Of a DNA stretch of 64,000 nucleotides, positions 17,097 through 25,384 are shown one piece after another. The notes beneath the pieces are model-generated. The model was not told the DNA's origin. It did no database searches and was given only the letters and a program-made list of their open reading frames with translations. A program made the position numbers and the translations under genes. Source of the stretch: Amycolatopsis regifaucium (GTDB lineage: Bacteria > Actinomycetota > Actinomycetes > Mycobacteriales > Pseudonocardiaceae). Within the stretch, counting starts at the first letter, position 1. Each line of letters opens with the position of its first letter. The stretch covers positions 411,031 through 475,030 of the forward strand of contig NZ_LQCI01000034.1 in assembly GCF_001613935.1 (NCBI RefSeq), written 5' to 3'.

Positions 17097-18494
17097 GTGA
17101 CCCTCTTGGGTGTGGGTGCGCGACTGATCGACGTCACGAGCGGCAAGACGCTCGCGGGCGATGAACTCGACGCCGAAGTCACCCGCGTGGGGGCCGCGTT
17201 GTCGCTGCTGCCGCCGGGCGCGCTGTTCGCGCGGATGTCGGTGGACCTCGGCAGTGTGCTGAACTACCTCGGCGCGTTCGAGGCGGGCCGCGCGATCGCG
17301 CTGATCGACCCGGCCCTGGACGCCGACGTTCTGGCGGGGCTCATCGAGCGCTTCCGCCCGGCGGCCGTGCTGTCGGCGCCGGACGCGCCCGCGCCCGAGG
17401 GGTACGGCGTCACCGACGGACACTGGGTCCGGGAGGCGGGCGAAGGTGTCGAGCCGCATCCTCAGCTGGCGGTCCTGCTGCCGACCAGCGGTTCCACCGG
17501 CAACCCGAAGCTGGTCCGGCTCTCGCGCGGCGCGGTGCTGTCCAACGCCGACGCGATCGCGCAGGTGCTCGGCATCGACCGCCACGAGGTCGCGCCGACC
17601 AGCCTCCCGCTGCACTACAGCTACGGCCTGTCCGTGCTGAACTCGCATCTCGTCCGCGGCGCGACCGTGGTCATCGAGCCCTCCGGCGTGCTCGGGCGCG
17701 GGTTCTGGGACGCGGTCAACGAGCACAAGGTCACCTCGCTCGCGGGCGTGCCGTATCACTACGAGATGTTGCGGCGGCTCAAGTTCGACCCGGCGAAGTA
17801 CCCGACGCTGCGCACGCTGACCCAGGCGGGCGGCAAGCTCCGCGACGACCTCGTCGCCCAGTTCAACGACAAGATCCGCGCCGTCGGCGGGCGGATGTTC
17901 GTGATGTACGGGCAGACCGAGGCCGCGCCGCGGATGACCACCGTCCCGGCGGAGCGGCTCGCGGAGAAGCTCGGTTCGGCCGGACCCGCGCTGCCCGGCG
18001 GTTCGTTCGCCATCCGGCGCGAGGACGGTTCCGAGACGACGCACCCGAAGATCGTCGGCGAGGTCGTCTACCGGGGGCCCAACGTGATGATGGGCTACGC
18101 CGATGACGAGACCGGGCTGGCCGCGGGCGACGAATGTGGTGGCGTGCTGCCCACCGGCGACCTCGGTTACCTCGACGAAGAGGGATTCCTCTACATCACC
18201 GGACGGCTCAAGCGGATCGGCAAGGTCTTCGGCAACCGGGTCAGCCTGGATGATCTCGAGCACGCCGTGCGTTCCGCTTCGGTGGGGATCGACGTCGTGG
18301 CCGCCGTCCCGGCCGGGGACAAGGTCGTCCTGTTCGCCGAGGCGGCCGACAAGGAGATCTGCAAGGACGCCGCCAAGGCGCTGTCCGAGCGGCTGCACCT
18401 GCACACGAGCGGGTTCGACGTCCGCCCCATCGACACCGTGCCGCTGCTCGCCAGCGGCAAGATCGACTACCGGTCGCTGGAGGCCCAGGTATGA
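17097..18494 (+). CDS. Acyl-AMP ligase (ANL superfamily)
   Basis: A 465-residue adenylate-forming enzyme, shorter than a usual acyl-CoA synthetase. It has the phosphate loop SGSTGNPK (131-138), MYGQTEA (about 278), TGDLGYLDEEGFLYITGR and the C-terminal catalytic lysine K455 in LLASGKIDY. It starts at GTG 17097 behind GGAGGAA, after a 145-base gap that may hold an internal promoter. Its ATGA overlap with the LuxE-like gene and the nearby ACP suggest it loads an acyl group on the ACP rather than CoA; the acyl chain is unknown. Confidence 0.88.
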   Translation: MTLLGVGARLIDVTSGKTLAGDELDAEVTRVGAALSLLPPGALFARMSVDLGSVLNYLGAFEAGRAIALIDPALDADVLAGLIERFRPAAVLSAPDAPAPEGYGVTDGHWVREAGEGVEPHPQLAVLLPTSGSTGNPKLVRLSRGAVLSNADAIAQVLGIDRHEVAPTSLPLHYSYGLSVLNSHLVRGATVVIEPSGVLGRGFWDAVNEHKVTSLAGVPYHYEMLRRLKFDPAKYPTLRTLTQAGGKLRDDLVAQFNDKIRAVGGRMFVMYGQTEAAPRMTTVPAERLAEKLGSAGPALPGGSFAIRREDGSETTHPKIVGEVVYRGPNVMMGYADDETGLAAGDECGGVLPTGDLGYLDEEGFLYITGRLKRIGKVFGNRVSLDDLEHAVRSASVGIDVVAAVPAGDKVVLFAEAADKEICKDAAKALSERLHLHTSGFDVRPIDTVPLLASGKIDYRSLEAQV

Positions 18495-19543
18495 GCGTCT
18501 TTACGTTGTCTCAGGCTGAGCGCGAGAAGCGGTTGCTTCCGCAGCTCGCCGAACTGACCGCGCACCACCGCGAGAACTCCGTCGGTTACGACCGCATCCT
18601 CTCTTCGCTGGGCATCGCGCGGGACGCGGAATTCGCTTCGATCGCGGATCTGCCGTGGCTGCCGGTGCGGATGTTCAAGACACACGACCTGCGCAGCATC
18701 CCCGAGTCCGAGATCTTCAAGACGCTGACGTCCTCGGGCACCACCGGCGCGGGCGCGTCGCGGATCTACCTGGACAAGGCCGCCGCCGGCGCGCAGACGA
18801 AGCAGCTCGGCGCGACGCTGCAGGAGGTACTCGGCGGTGAGCGGCTGCCGATGCTGATGGTCGACACCATCGGCATCATCAAGAACCGCCGCTCGTTCTC
18901 CGCGCGCGGCGCGGGCGTGCTCGGCATGGCGAACTTCGGCCGCAAGCACACCTACGTGCTCGACGAGAACGACCAGCCGGACGTCGAGGCCGTCAAGCAG
19001 TTCCTCGCCACCTACGGCGACAAGCCGTTCCTGATCTTCGGCTTCACCTTCATGGTGTGGCAGTACCTCTACGAGGTCGCGCGCGAGCACCAGCTGGACC
19101 TGTCCAACGGGATCCTGATCCACTCCGGCGGCTGGAAGAAGCTGATCGACCGCGCGGTCGACAACACCGAGTTCCGCCGCCGGTTCAAAGAGGACACCGG
19201 CCTGGAGCGGATCCACAACTACTACGGGATGATCGAGCAGATCGGCACCGTGTTCCTCGAAGGACCTTCCGGGAACTCCTTGTACTGCCCCGATTTCGCG
19301 GACGTCGTGATCCGGGACCCGGAGACCTGGGAAGAGCAGCCGGTCGGCGTACCCGGCGTGATCGAGGTCGTCAGCACGCTGCCGCACTCGTATCCGGGTC
19401 ACGTCCTCCTCACCGAGGATCTGGGCGTCTACAACGGGATCGACGACGGCGACTGGCCGGGCAAGCACTTCTCCGTGCACGGCAGGCTGCCCAAGGCCGA
19501 GGCCCGCGGCTGCTCGGACACCTTCCAGGGGGCGGCGGCATGA
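18491..19543 (+). CDS. LuxE-like acyl-protein synthetase
   Basis: A 350-residue adenylate-forming protein of the LuxE family. The N-terminal half has the SSGTTG loop (81-86); the C-terminus carries RGCSD with Cys341, the position of the LuxE cysteine that accepts the acyl group before passing it to the reductase. HYPG-like GILIHSGGWKKL and YYGMIEQIG match the family. Coupled by 4-base overlaps to both neighbours. In bioluminescent bacteria LuxE works with LuxC to reduce fatty acids to aldehydes; no luciferase is present here. Confidence 0.9.
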   Translation: MSVFTLSQAEREKRLLPQLAELTAHHRENSVGYDRILSSLGIARDAEFASIADLPWLPVRMFKTHDLRSIPESEIFKTLTSSGTTGAGASRIYLDKAAAGAQTKQLGATLQEVLGGERLPMLMVDTIGIIKNRRSFSARGAGVLGMANFGRKHTYVLDENDQPDVEAVKQFLATYGDKPFLIFGFTFMVWQYLYEVAREHQLDLSNGILIHSGGWKKLIDRAVDNTEFRRRFKEDTGLERIHNYYGMIEQIGTVFLEGPSGNSLYCPDFADVVIRDPETWEEQPVGVPGVIEVVSTLPHSYPGHVLLTEDLGVYNGIDDGDWPGKHFSVHGRLPKAEARGCSDTFQGAAA

Positions 19544-20781
19544 CCTTGAACCAGCGTTTTCCGCTTTCGGAAGCGATCGAGGTCGACAAGCTCGTCGAGG
19601 AACTGCGTGCCGAGCCCGTCGGTGGACGGCTTCGCGTCGGCGACCCGCGTGTCGTCGAGTTCTTGACGAAGTTCGCGCGCAAGCTCCTCGCGCCCGCCAC
19701 CGCGCGCCGGTTCCCGGAACTGGCGTCACTCGGTTTCTTCCTGCGCAAGGGGGAGATCGCCAAGGCATTGTCCACTTTGCATACGTCAGGCGACGCGCTG
19801 CGCTTCCCGCGCGGGCTGGTCTTCCACGTCCCGCCCGCCAACGTGGACACGATCTTCGTGTACTCGTGGGCGCTTTCCGCGCTGGCGGGCAACCACAATG
19901 TCGTCCGCGTGTCGTCGCGTTCGGCCGGTGCCGCCGAAACGGTGCTGGAGGCGCTGAACGCCGCCCTGTCCGAAGTGGACGCGGACACCGCCGCCGCGAT
20001 CACCGCGACCCAGCGCATGGTCACCTACGACCGCAGTGACGCGATCAGCGGCGCGCTGTCGGTCGCCGCGGACCTGCGCGTCATCTGGGGTGGCGACGCC
20101 TCGGTCGCGGCCCTGCGCGAGTACCCGCTGGCGCCGCACGCGCGCGACCTGACCTTCCCGGACCGGTCGTCGTTCGCGGTCGCGTCGGTGCGCGGCTGGC
20201 AGAACGCCTCCGAGGCCGAGCGCCGTGGCGCGGCCGAAGGCTTCTACAACGACTCGTACTGGTTCGATCAGGCCGCCTGCTCGTCGCCGCGCGCGGTGTT
20301 CTGGGTCGGCGACGAGGACGGCGCTCGCGAAGCCGGACAGGAGTTCCGGAAGCTGCTCGCCGAGGTGCTGGCGACGAAACAGCACGTCACCGAGCCCGCG
20401 ATGGCCGTCCAGAAGCGGGTTTCGGCGTACGGCGCGGCCGTCGACGGGCTCGTCGACGGCATCGAGTTCCAGGGCAACGGCATCGCGACGCTGGAGCTGG
20501 CCGATCCCGCGATCCTGCCGCGCGAGTGGCTCGGCGCGGGCACTTTCGCCAACGCGCGGGTCGGCACGCTTTCCGACCTCGTCCCGATCGTGCTCCGCAA
20601 AGATCAAACCGTCGGTCAATTCGGCTTCAGCAAAGAGGAATTGACGGAATTCGTGACGGAATTGGCGGGCCGCGGCGTCGACCGTGTCGTTCCCTTCGGA
20701 TCGGCCCTGACGTTCTCCGCGATTTGGGACGGCTACGATCTGCTGACCGAGTTCAGCCGACTGGTGACCGTGCAGGCCTGA
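19540..20781 (+). CDS. LuxC-like acyl reductase (aldehyde forming)
   Basis: A 413-residue member of the LuxC acyl-CoA reductase family, related to aldehyde dehydrogenases. PPANVDTIFVYSW (98-110) and GNHNVVRVSS form the NADP-binding and family-signature region. Cys247 in WFDQAACSSPRAVFW is the expected acyl-accepting nucleophile. The ATG overlaps the LuxE-like stop (ATGA). Together LuxE and LuxC would take an acyl group from the acid or acyl-ACP and reduce it to the aldehyde. It closes the coupled block; the flippase follows after 34 bases. Confidence 0.9.
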   Translation: MTLNQRFPLSEAIEVDKLVEELRAEPVGGRLRVGDPRVVEFLTKFARKLLAPATARRFPELASLGFFLRKGEIAKALSTLHTSGDALRFPRGLVFHVPPANVDTIFVYSWALSALAGNHNVVRVSSRSAGAAETVLEALNAALSEVDADTAAAITATQRMVTYDRSDAISGALSVAADLRVIWGGDASVAALREYPLAPHARDLTFPDRSSFAVASVRGWQNASEAERRGAAEGFYNDSYWFDQAACSSPRAVFWVGDEDGAREAGQEFRKLLAEVLATKQHVTEPAMAVQKRVSAYGAAVDGLVDGIEFQGNGIATLELADPAILPREWLGAGTFANARVGTLSDLVPIVLRKDQTVGQFGFSKEELTEFVTELAGRGVDRVVPFGSALTFSAIWDGYDLLTEFSRLVTVQA

Positions 20782-20815
20782 CCAGCGGCGACAGCGGTAC
20801 CGCGGAGGAGGTTCA

Positions 20816-21796
20816 GTGACGATCGTCGAAACGCCCGAGGAGGAGTCTCCGGTTGCGGTAAAGCAACCGAAATCCACCAAAGCGAAGATCCTCGACGTCG
20901 TCCGCTGGATCGCCATCATCGCGGTAGTCGGTTTCGCCGCGAAGACACTGGTGGCTAATTGGGGTGAATTCTGGCGGACGTTGTCCGACGTCGCCTGGGA
21001 ATCCTCCACGTTGAGTCTGCTCGCCCTCATCGCCGCGATCATGGTGTCGACTTACGGCTGGCAGGTCATGGTCGACGACCTCGGGAAGCCGGTCGGCTAC
21101 GCCCGTGGCGCGCAGATCTGCCTCGTCGGTTCGCTCGGCAAGTACGTGCCGGGTTCGGTGTGGGCATACCTGCTGCAGATGGAACTGGGCCGCAAGGCCG
21201 GGCTCGCCAGGGCCCGGATCTTCACCGGTTCGCTGATCCAACTCGGCGTCGGCGTGGTCTCCGCGCTGGTCGTCTCGCTGCTCGCGGCGCCCGCGGTGTT
21301 CAGCAACAGCCCGCGGGCGCTGTGGCTGTTCGTGCTGATCCCGGTCGGGCTGGCGATGCTGCATCCGCGCGTGCTCACCTGGGGTACGTCACTGGTGCTG
21401 CGGATCCTGCGCCGCCCGCCACTGGACCACCGGCTGAGCTGGTCGGTCGTCGGCAAGGTCTTCGGCTCGTCGACAGCGGCGTGGGCACTGCAGGGCGTGC
21501 ACCTGTGGCTGCTGGCGAACTCGGTCGGCACGCCGGGATTCAGCGGATTCGTGCTGTGCGTCGGCGCGATGGCCGTCGCGATGACCGTCGGGACGTTCGC
21601 GTTCATTCTGCCCAGCGGGGTCGGTGTCCGCGAGGTCGCCCAGGTCGCCGTGCTCACCGCGTCCGGCCTCACCGTCGTCCAGGCGACGGCGTTCGCCATC
21701 GCTTCGCGCGTCATGTTCACCGTCGCCGACCTGATCACCGCCGGTGTCGCCGCCCTCTCGGCCCGCCTCGCTGCTCGCTCCACCCCACGCGTTTAG
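20816..21796 (+). CDS. UPF0104/LPG_synthase_TM-type flippase-like membrane protein
   Basis: A 326-residue protein with about eight membrane helices, starting at GTG 20816 behind GGAGGAGG. The family pattern is visible: YARGAQICLVGSLGKYVPGSVW, then PSGVGVREV near residue 263 in the sixth or seventh helix. These proteins (AglD/MprF-N-terminal-like) are associated with moving lipid-linked sugars or charged lipids across the membrane. Its place after the ACP-LuxC block makes it the probable translocator for the product. A family-B repeat overlaps its last codons and supplies the stop. Confidence 0.85.
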   Translation: MTIVETPEEESPVAVKQPKSTKAKILDVVRWIAIIAVVGFAAKTLVANWGEFWRTLSDVAWESSTLSLLALIAAIMVSTYGWQVMVDDLGKPVGYARGAQICLVGSLGKYVPGSVWAYLLQMELGRKAGLARARIFTGSLIQLGVGVVSALVVSLLAAPAVFSNSPRALWLFVLIPVGLAMLHPRVLTWGTSLVLRILRRPPLDHRLSWSVVGKVFGSSTAAWALQGVHLWLLANSVGTPGFSGFVLCVGAMAVAMTVGTFAFILPSGVGVREVAQVAVLTASGLTVVQATAFAIASRVMFTVADLITAGVAALSARLAARSTPRV

Positions 21797-21850
21797 TCCT
21801 CTGAATGCGGTAGTTGCACGCGCAAGGACCGCATTCAGAGGACGAAACGC
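21789..21850. repeat. Family-B palindromic repeat overlapping a stop codon
   Basis: The near-perfect arms (GCGTTTAGTCCTCTGAATG... and ...CATTCAGAGGAC GAAACGC) flank a TTGC/GCAA hairpin. The TAG stop of the flippase gene (21794-21796) lies inside the left arm, so the element has become part of the coding end. This is the only family-B copy between tandem rather than convergent genes. Confidence 0.75.
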
Positions 21851-21999
21851 ATCAGGGATGGGGAAATGACCGCGACGGCGTCCACTCGCCCATTCGTGTC
21901 GAGTCACTGCGTCGAAGGAAACACCTTGGCGCGGTGATCGATTACTTGACCGTAGTCTTTCCGCCAGGGGAGAGGCTCAGCCCGGGAGGGTGGGATCAG

Positions 22000-23610
22000 G
22001 TGGTGGTCGCGGTCGTCGGCGCCTGGCTCGTGGTCGCCGCCTTCGTCCTCGTGGCCTGGCCCAAGATCAAGGCCGACGAGAACTGGCGCGCCGCCGCGCT
22101 CGCGTTGACGCTCGGTTTCTCACTGGTGCACCAGCTGGTGTACTCGACGATCGCGGAAGACGCGTACATCACTTTCCGCTACGCGCAGAACATCGCCGAC
22201 GGCAACGGTCCGGTGTTCAACACCGGCGAACGGATCGAGGGGTACGCGAATTTCCTCTGGATGATCGCGCTCGCGTTGCCGAAGGCCGCTTTCGGGGCCG
22301 ATATCGAGACGTCGGCGATCGTGCTCGGAATCCTCGCCACGCTCGGCGCCGTCCTGCTCGCGTACGTGACGGTGAACCGGGTGGTCGCGCGGGCGGCCGG
22401 CGAGCCCCGTCCGGCCTGTGGCGTGGCCGCCGCGATGCTCGTCGCGGCCGCCGGAGGGCTCGCCGCGTACGGCGGATCCGGCACCGAGACGCCATTGTTC
22501 GTCCTGCTCATCCTCGGCGTCTTCGCCTCCCTCGCCGCACGTCGTCCGGTCGTCGCGGGCGTGCTCGTCGCCTTCGCGACGATGACGCGCCCATCGGGAA
22601 CGCTGCTCGCGGTACTCGTCGGCTGCTGGCTGGTCGTCGCCGCGCTGCGCGGCCGGTACACCTGGTGGTCGCCGGTGGGCTGGCTGCTCGGCGGGCTCGT
22701 CTTCGTCGCGCCGTGGACGGCGTGGCGGGCCACCTACTACGACCACGTCCTGCCGACCGCGGTCCTCATACCCTTCGACATCGACATCCCGGCGCGGATC
22801 GACCGCGGCTGGCATTACCTGTCGGGGTTCTCGGTGGTCCACCAGGGATTCCTGTTGCTCGGCCTGGTCGCGGCGGTGATGCTGCCGCTGCGTCGCAACG
22901 GCCGTACGCCCCACGAGGCCGAGGCCAGAGCACTGATCTGGCTGATGCTCGTCACCGCCGTCGTGCTCGCCGGGTTCGTGGTCTTCTTCGGCGGTGACGC
23001 CGCGCCGGCGTGGCGGCTGCTGGCGCCGATCCCGCCGCTGCTGGCGGTGGCGGCGGTCTCGGTCTACGGCGTGCTCGCCGCGGCTTCGAAACCGAGCCCT
23101 CGGCCGAGGCCGGCAGGCAAGCGGTTGATGCCCGCCGCCGCGGTGACGTTGTCCGGGCTCGCGGTGCTGGCCTCGGTGTTCAGCCCGGACATGCTGGCCG
23201 GCGTGCGCGCCTGGCACGACCACGGCGCGCAGATGGAGGAGATCGGCCGCTGGCTCGGCGTCTACCTGCCGCCCGGTTCGGTCGTGAGTACGTCCGCGCC
23301 GGGTGCGCTGTCGTATCACGCCGGGACGCAGCTGCAGATCGTCGGCGTTCGCGGGCAGACCGAGGAAGCGGACGAGGCCGTCGTCTCCCGGCGGCATCCG
23401 ACGATCGCCGTCATCACCGACAGCGGCTATTCGGCGACGCAGTCCTGCGTGATCGACCCGGAGTACGCGGCCAGGTACCGCGTCGCGACCTTCGTGCGTG
23501 AAGGCACCTCTTCGTGGCTCACCGTGTTTTTGCGGGCCGATGTCGAGCGGTCGGTGACGCCCGCCCTCGACTTCTCGCCCGAATTCCGCCACGTACCGTG
23601 CCCTTCGTGA
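22000..23610 (+). CDS. AftB-like GT-C membrane glycosyltransferase
   Basis: A polytopic protein of about 536 residues with around nine or ten helices. The first outer loop has EDAYITFRYAQNIADGNGP and VFNTGERIEGYANFLW, closely resembling the AftB segment at 47.5-49.2 kb (NLLDGNGPVFNAGERVEANT). The acidic ED at its start is the expected GT-C catalytic pair. GTG 22000 follows GGGAGGG; GTG 21934 is an alternative. It is likely to add a sugar from a decaprenyl-phosphate donor at the outer face to the product of the acyl-sugar cluster. Confidence 0.8.
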   Translation: MVVAVVGAWLVVAAFVLVAWPKIKADENWRAAALALTLGFSLVHQLVYSTIAEDAYITFRYAQNIADGNGPVFNTGERIEGYANFLWMIALALPKAAFGADIETSAIVLGILATLGAVLLAYVTVNRVVARAAGEPRPACGVAAAMLVAAAGGLAAYGGSGTETPLFVLLILGVFASLAARRPVVAGVLVAFATMTRPSGTLLAVLVGCWLVVAALRGRYTWWSPVGWLLGGLVFVAPWTAWRATYYDHVLPTAVLIPFDIDIPARIDRGWHYLSGFSVVHQGFLLLGLVAAVMLPLRRNGRTPHEAEARALIWLMLVTAVVLAGFVVFFGGDAAPAWRLLAPIPPLLAVAAVSVYGVLAAASKPSPRPRPAGKRLMPAAAVTLSGLAVLASVFSPDMLAGVRAWHDHGAQMEEIGRWLGVYLPPGSVVSTSAPGALSYHAGTQLQIVGVRGQTEEADEAVVSRRHPTIAVITDSGYSATQSCVIDPEYAARYRVATFVREGTSSWLTVFLRADVERSVTPALDFSPEFRHVPCPS

Positions 23611-25073
23611 GTGTCGACGAACGCGTTTCCCCCGGCCGCCCAGCAGCGCTCGAAGCGTCCTCGCGTCTGTTCGGCTTCGGCGTGTTCGCCGCGGCGCTCA
23701 CCGTCCTCCTGGTCCGCTTCCTCGTGCCGAGGCCGGTGGCGATGTCCGACAACGGCGACGGCTTTCGGGTGCTCTGTGGCGCGGGCATCCCGTGGAAGGG
23801 GAAGCCGGAGCCGTTCGTACGGCTCGAGTACACCGTTCCGGCGGGCGAATGCGACGCGACGTATCTGCTGAGCCAGAGCTGGTTCGCGCGAGTCGCCCGC
23901 TCGCTCGGTGGACTGCTCGGCCTGGATTCGACACTCAGCCTGGTCGTGCTCGGCGTGCTCATGAGCGTCCTCGCCGCGGCGGCGGTCGCGCTGATCGTCG
24001 TCGGCCTGCCGTACTCGCGGCGCGTCCGCGCCTCCGCGACCGCCGGGCTCCTGCTGGTCGTCGCGGACTCCGCGTTCTTCGGCTACTTCGCGTCCGTACT
24101 GGGCGAAGGTGCCGCGTTCCTCGGCCTTCTGCTCGCCGTCGGTGGCTTGCTGGTGGCCGCGCGGCCGGGTTGGTGGCGCTACGCGGGACTGGCCGTACTG
24201 CTGTTCGGCGGCATCATCGCGGTCAACGCCAAGGTGCAGACGCTGATGATCCTGCCGTTGCTGGCGCTCGCCGTCCTGCTCGTCCGCCCGGCGGGCGTAC
24301 GAGGCTTGAAGCGGTGGCTGCCCGTGGTCTTCGTCATCGGCGCGCTCGCCGGCGGAACGGCCTACGCGCAGCAAACCGTCGAACCGGCGAAGCTGCCCGA
24401 CGGCTCCATCGCCGAGCGCCCCGGTGACGATTCCCGCGAGATCAACATGTTCAACACGATCTTTCTGACCATTGTGGACGGTCAGCACGACACCGAAGCC
24501 GACCTCGCCGCGCTGGGGCTACCCGCCTCGTTCGGTCAGTACGCGGGCAACGGCTGGTGGCATCCGCGGCCCGCCACGCTCGATCCCGAGTACCCGAAAT
24601 ACCGCGAACAGATCAGCAGGCGCAACGTCGTCGAGTACTTCGCGACGCATCCCCCGCGCACCATCGGCATCCTGCACCGCGCGGCGGGCGACCTGCTCAC
24701 CGCGCGACCGCCCTACCTCGGCAGCTTCGACCGCTCGGCCGGATTCGCCCCCGAGGCGCAGGAATACCGCGTCCCGGTGGCGTCGACCAGCACGAAACTC
24801 TTGGCGCCCTTGGGTTTCTTCGCGCTACTGCCGATCTGGTTCCTGCTCGCCGCGCGCGGCTGGAAGACCCGGCGCGACGCGGTGGGCGTCGCGCTCTGGT
24901 TCCTGCTCGCCGTCGCAGCCGGGCAGTTCGCGCTGGCGGCGCTGGGTGACGGCCTGGAGAACGTCAAGCACCAGGTGATCGCGCTGTACTGCACGCTGCT
25001 CGGCGTCGTCCTGGCGCTGGTGACCTTCGCGCGTCAGAAGGACTTGGCTTCCCTGACGTCCAAAGTCCCGTGA
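23607..25073 (+). CDS. Polytopic membrane protein, WsfD-like hexosyltransferase candidate
   Basis: A 488-residue protein with about ten helices, starting at GTG 23607, which overlaps the previous stop (GTGA). The first outer loop begins MSDNGDGFRVLCGAG, an SDNGD motif followed by conserved aromatic and Cys residues, as in membrane hexosyltransferases of the WsfD type. A large soluble loop between about 260 and 385 precedes the last helices. It probably works with the GT-C protein upstream on the same glycan. Substrate unknown. Confidence 0.75.
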   Translation: MSVDERVSPGRPAALEASSRLFGFGVFAAALTVLLVRFLVPRPVAMSDNGDGFRVLCGAGIPWKGKPEPFVRLEYTVPAGECDATYLLSQSWFARVARSLGGLLGLDSTLSLVVLGVLMSVLAAAAVALIVVGLPYSRRVRASATAGLLLVVADSAFFGYFASVLGEGAAFLGLLLAVGGLLVAARPGWWRYAGLAVLLFGGIIAVNAKVQTLMILPLLALAVLLVRPAGVRGLKRWLPVVFVIGALAGGTAYAQQTVEPAKLPDGSIAERPGDDSREINMFNTIFLTIVDGQHDTEADLAALGLPASFGQYAGNGWWHPRPATLDPEYPKYREQISRRNVVEYFATHPPRTIGILHRAAGDLLTARPPYLGSFDRSAGFAPEAQEYRVPVASTSTKLLAPLGFFALLPIWFLLAARGWKTRRDAVGVALWFLLAVAAGQFALAALGDGLENVKHQVIALYCTLLGVVLALVTFARQKDLASLTSKVP

Positions 25074-25119
25074 CGAACCGCAGGTTCCGTGCCGGTCTGT
25101 TCCGACATGCGGTAGTGGT

Positions 25120-25290
25120 TCACCGCGTCGCCCCAGCCTGCTCGTGCGGCTTGGGGAATGCGGGCATGAACGAGATCAGATTGATCAGGGACACCGTGCC
25201 CAGCGCGAGATAGGCCAGCGACGCTGGGCGTTTGGTCTGCCTCGCGGCGTCAGGGTGATTTCGGTGGTTTCGTGCCTCAGCGGACCCAAT
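25120..25290 (-). pseudogene. Decayed 3' end of a membrane-protein gene
   Basis: In the 311-base gap between the WsfD-like gene and plsC, a minus-strand frame is open for about 55 codons with no usable early start and ends in TGA at 25120. It encodes a hydrophobic run (SLAYLALGTVSLINLISFMP) then a polar tail. The lack of a start and an upstream TAA suggest a gene remnant. The rest of the gap holds only the palindrome at 25339-25374. Confidence 0.3.
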
Positions 25291-25338
25291 TTAGGGGGCA
25301 GTGACCTGCGGTGATGACAGGAGTGCGCGCATGTGACC

Positions 25339-25374
25339 TACGCGACCGTAGGTTGGTCACCCTACGGTCGCGTA
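25339..25374 (+). promoter_or_regulatory. Operator-like 14-bp inverted repeat before plsC
   Basis: Perfect 14-bp arms (TACGCGACCGTAGG at 25339-25352 and its complement at 25361-25374) flank 8 bases. Each arm is itself nearly palindromic (CTACG-N4-CGTAG), so two operators in tandem are possible. The plsC ATG is 11 bases downstream with no ribosome binding site, so this is probably the promoter region of a short-leader or leaderless transcript controlled by a TetR-type repressor; the regulator is not in the window. Confidence 0.5.
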
Positions 25375-25384
25375 ACCTGAACGA

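Noticed and set aside
5442..21796. An NRPS or PKS cluster, because of the SARP, ACP and ligase
   Set aside because: There is no ketosynthase, condensation or thioesterase domain in the window; the ACP and ligase are stand-alone.
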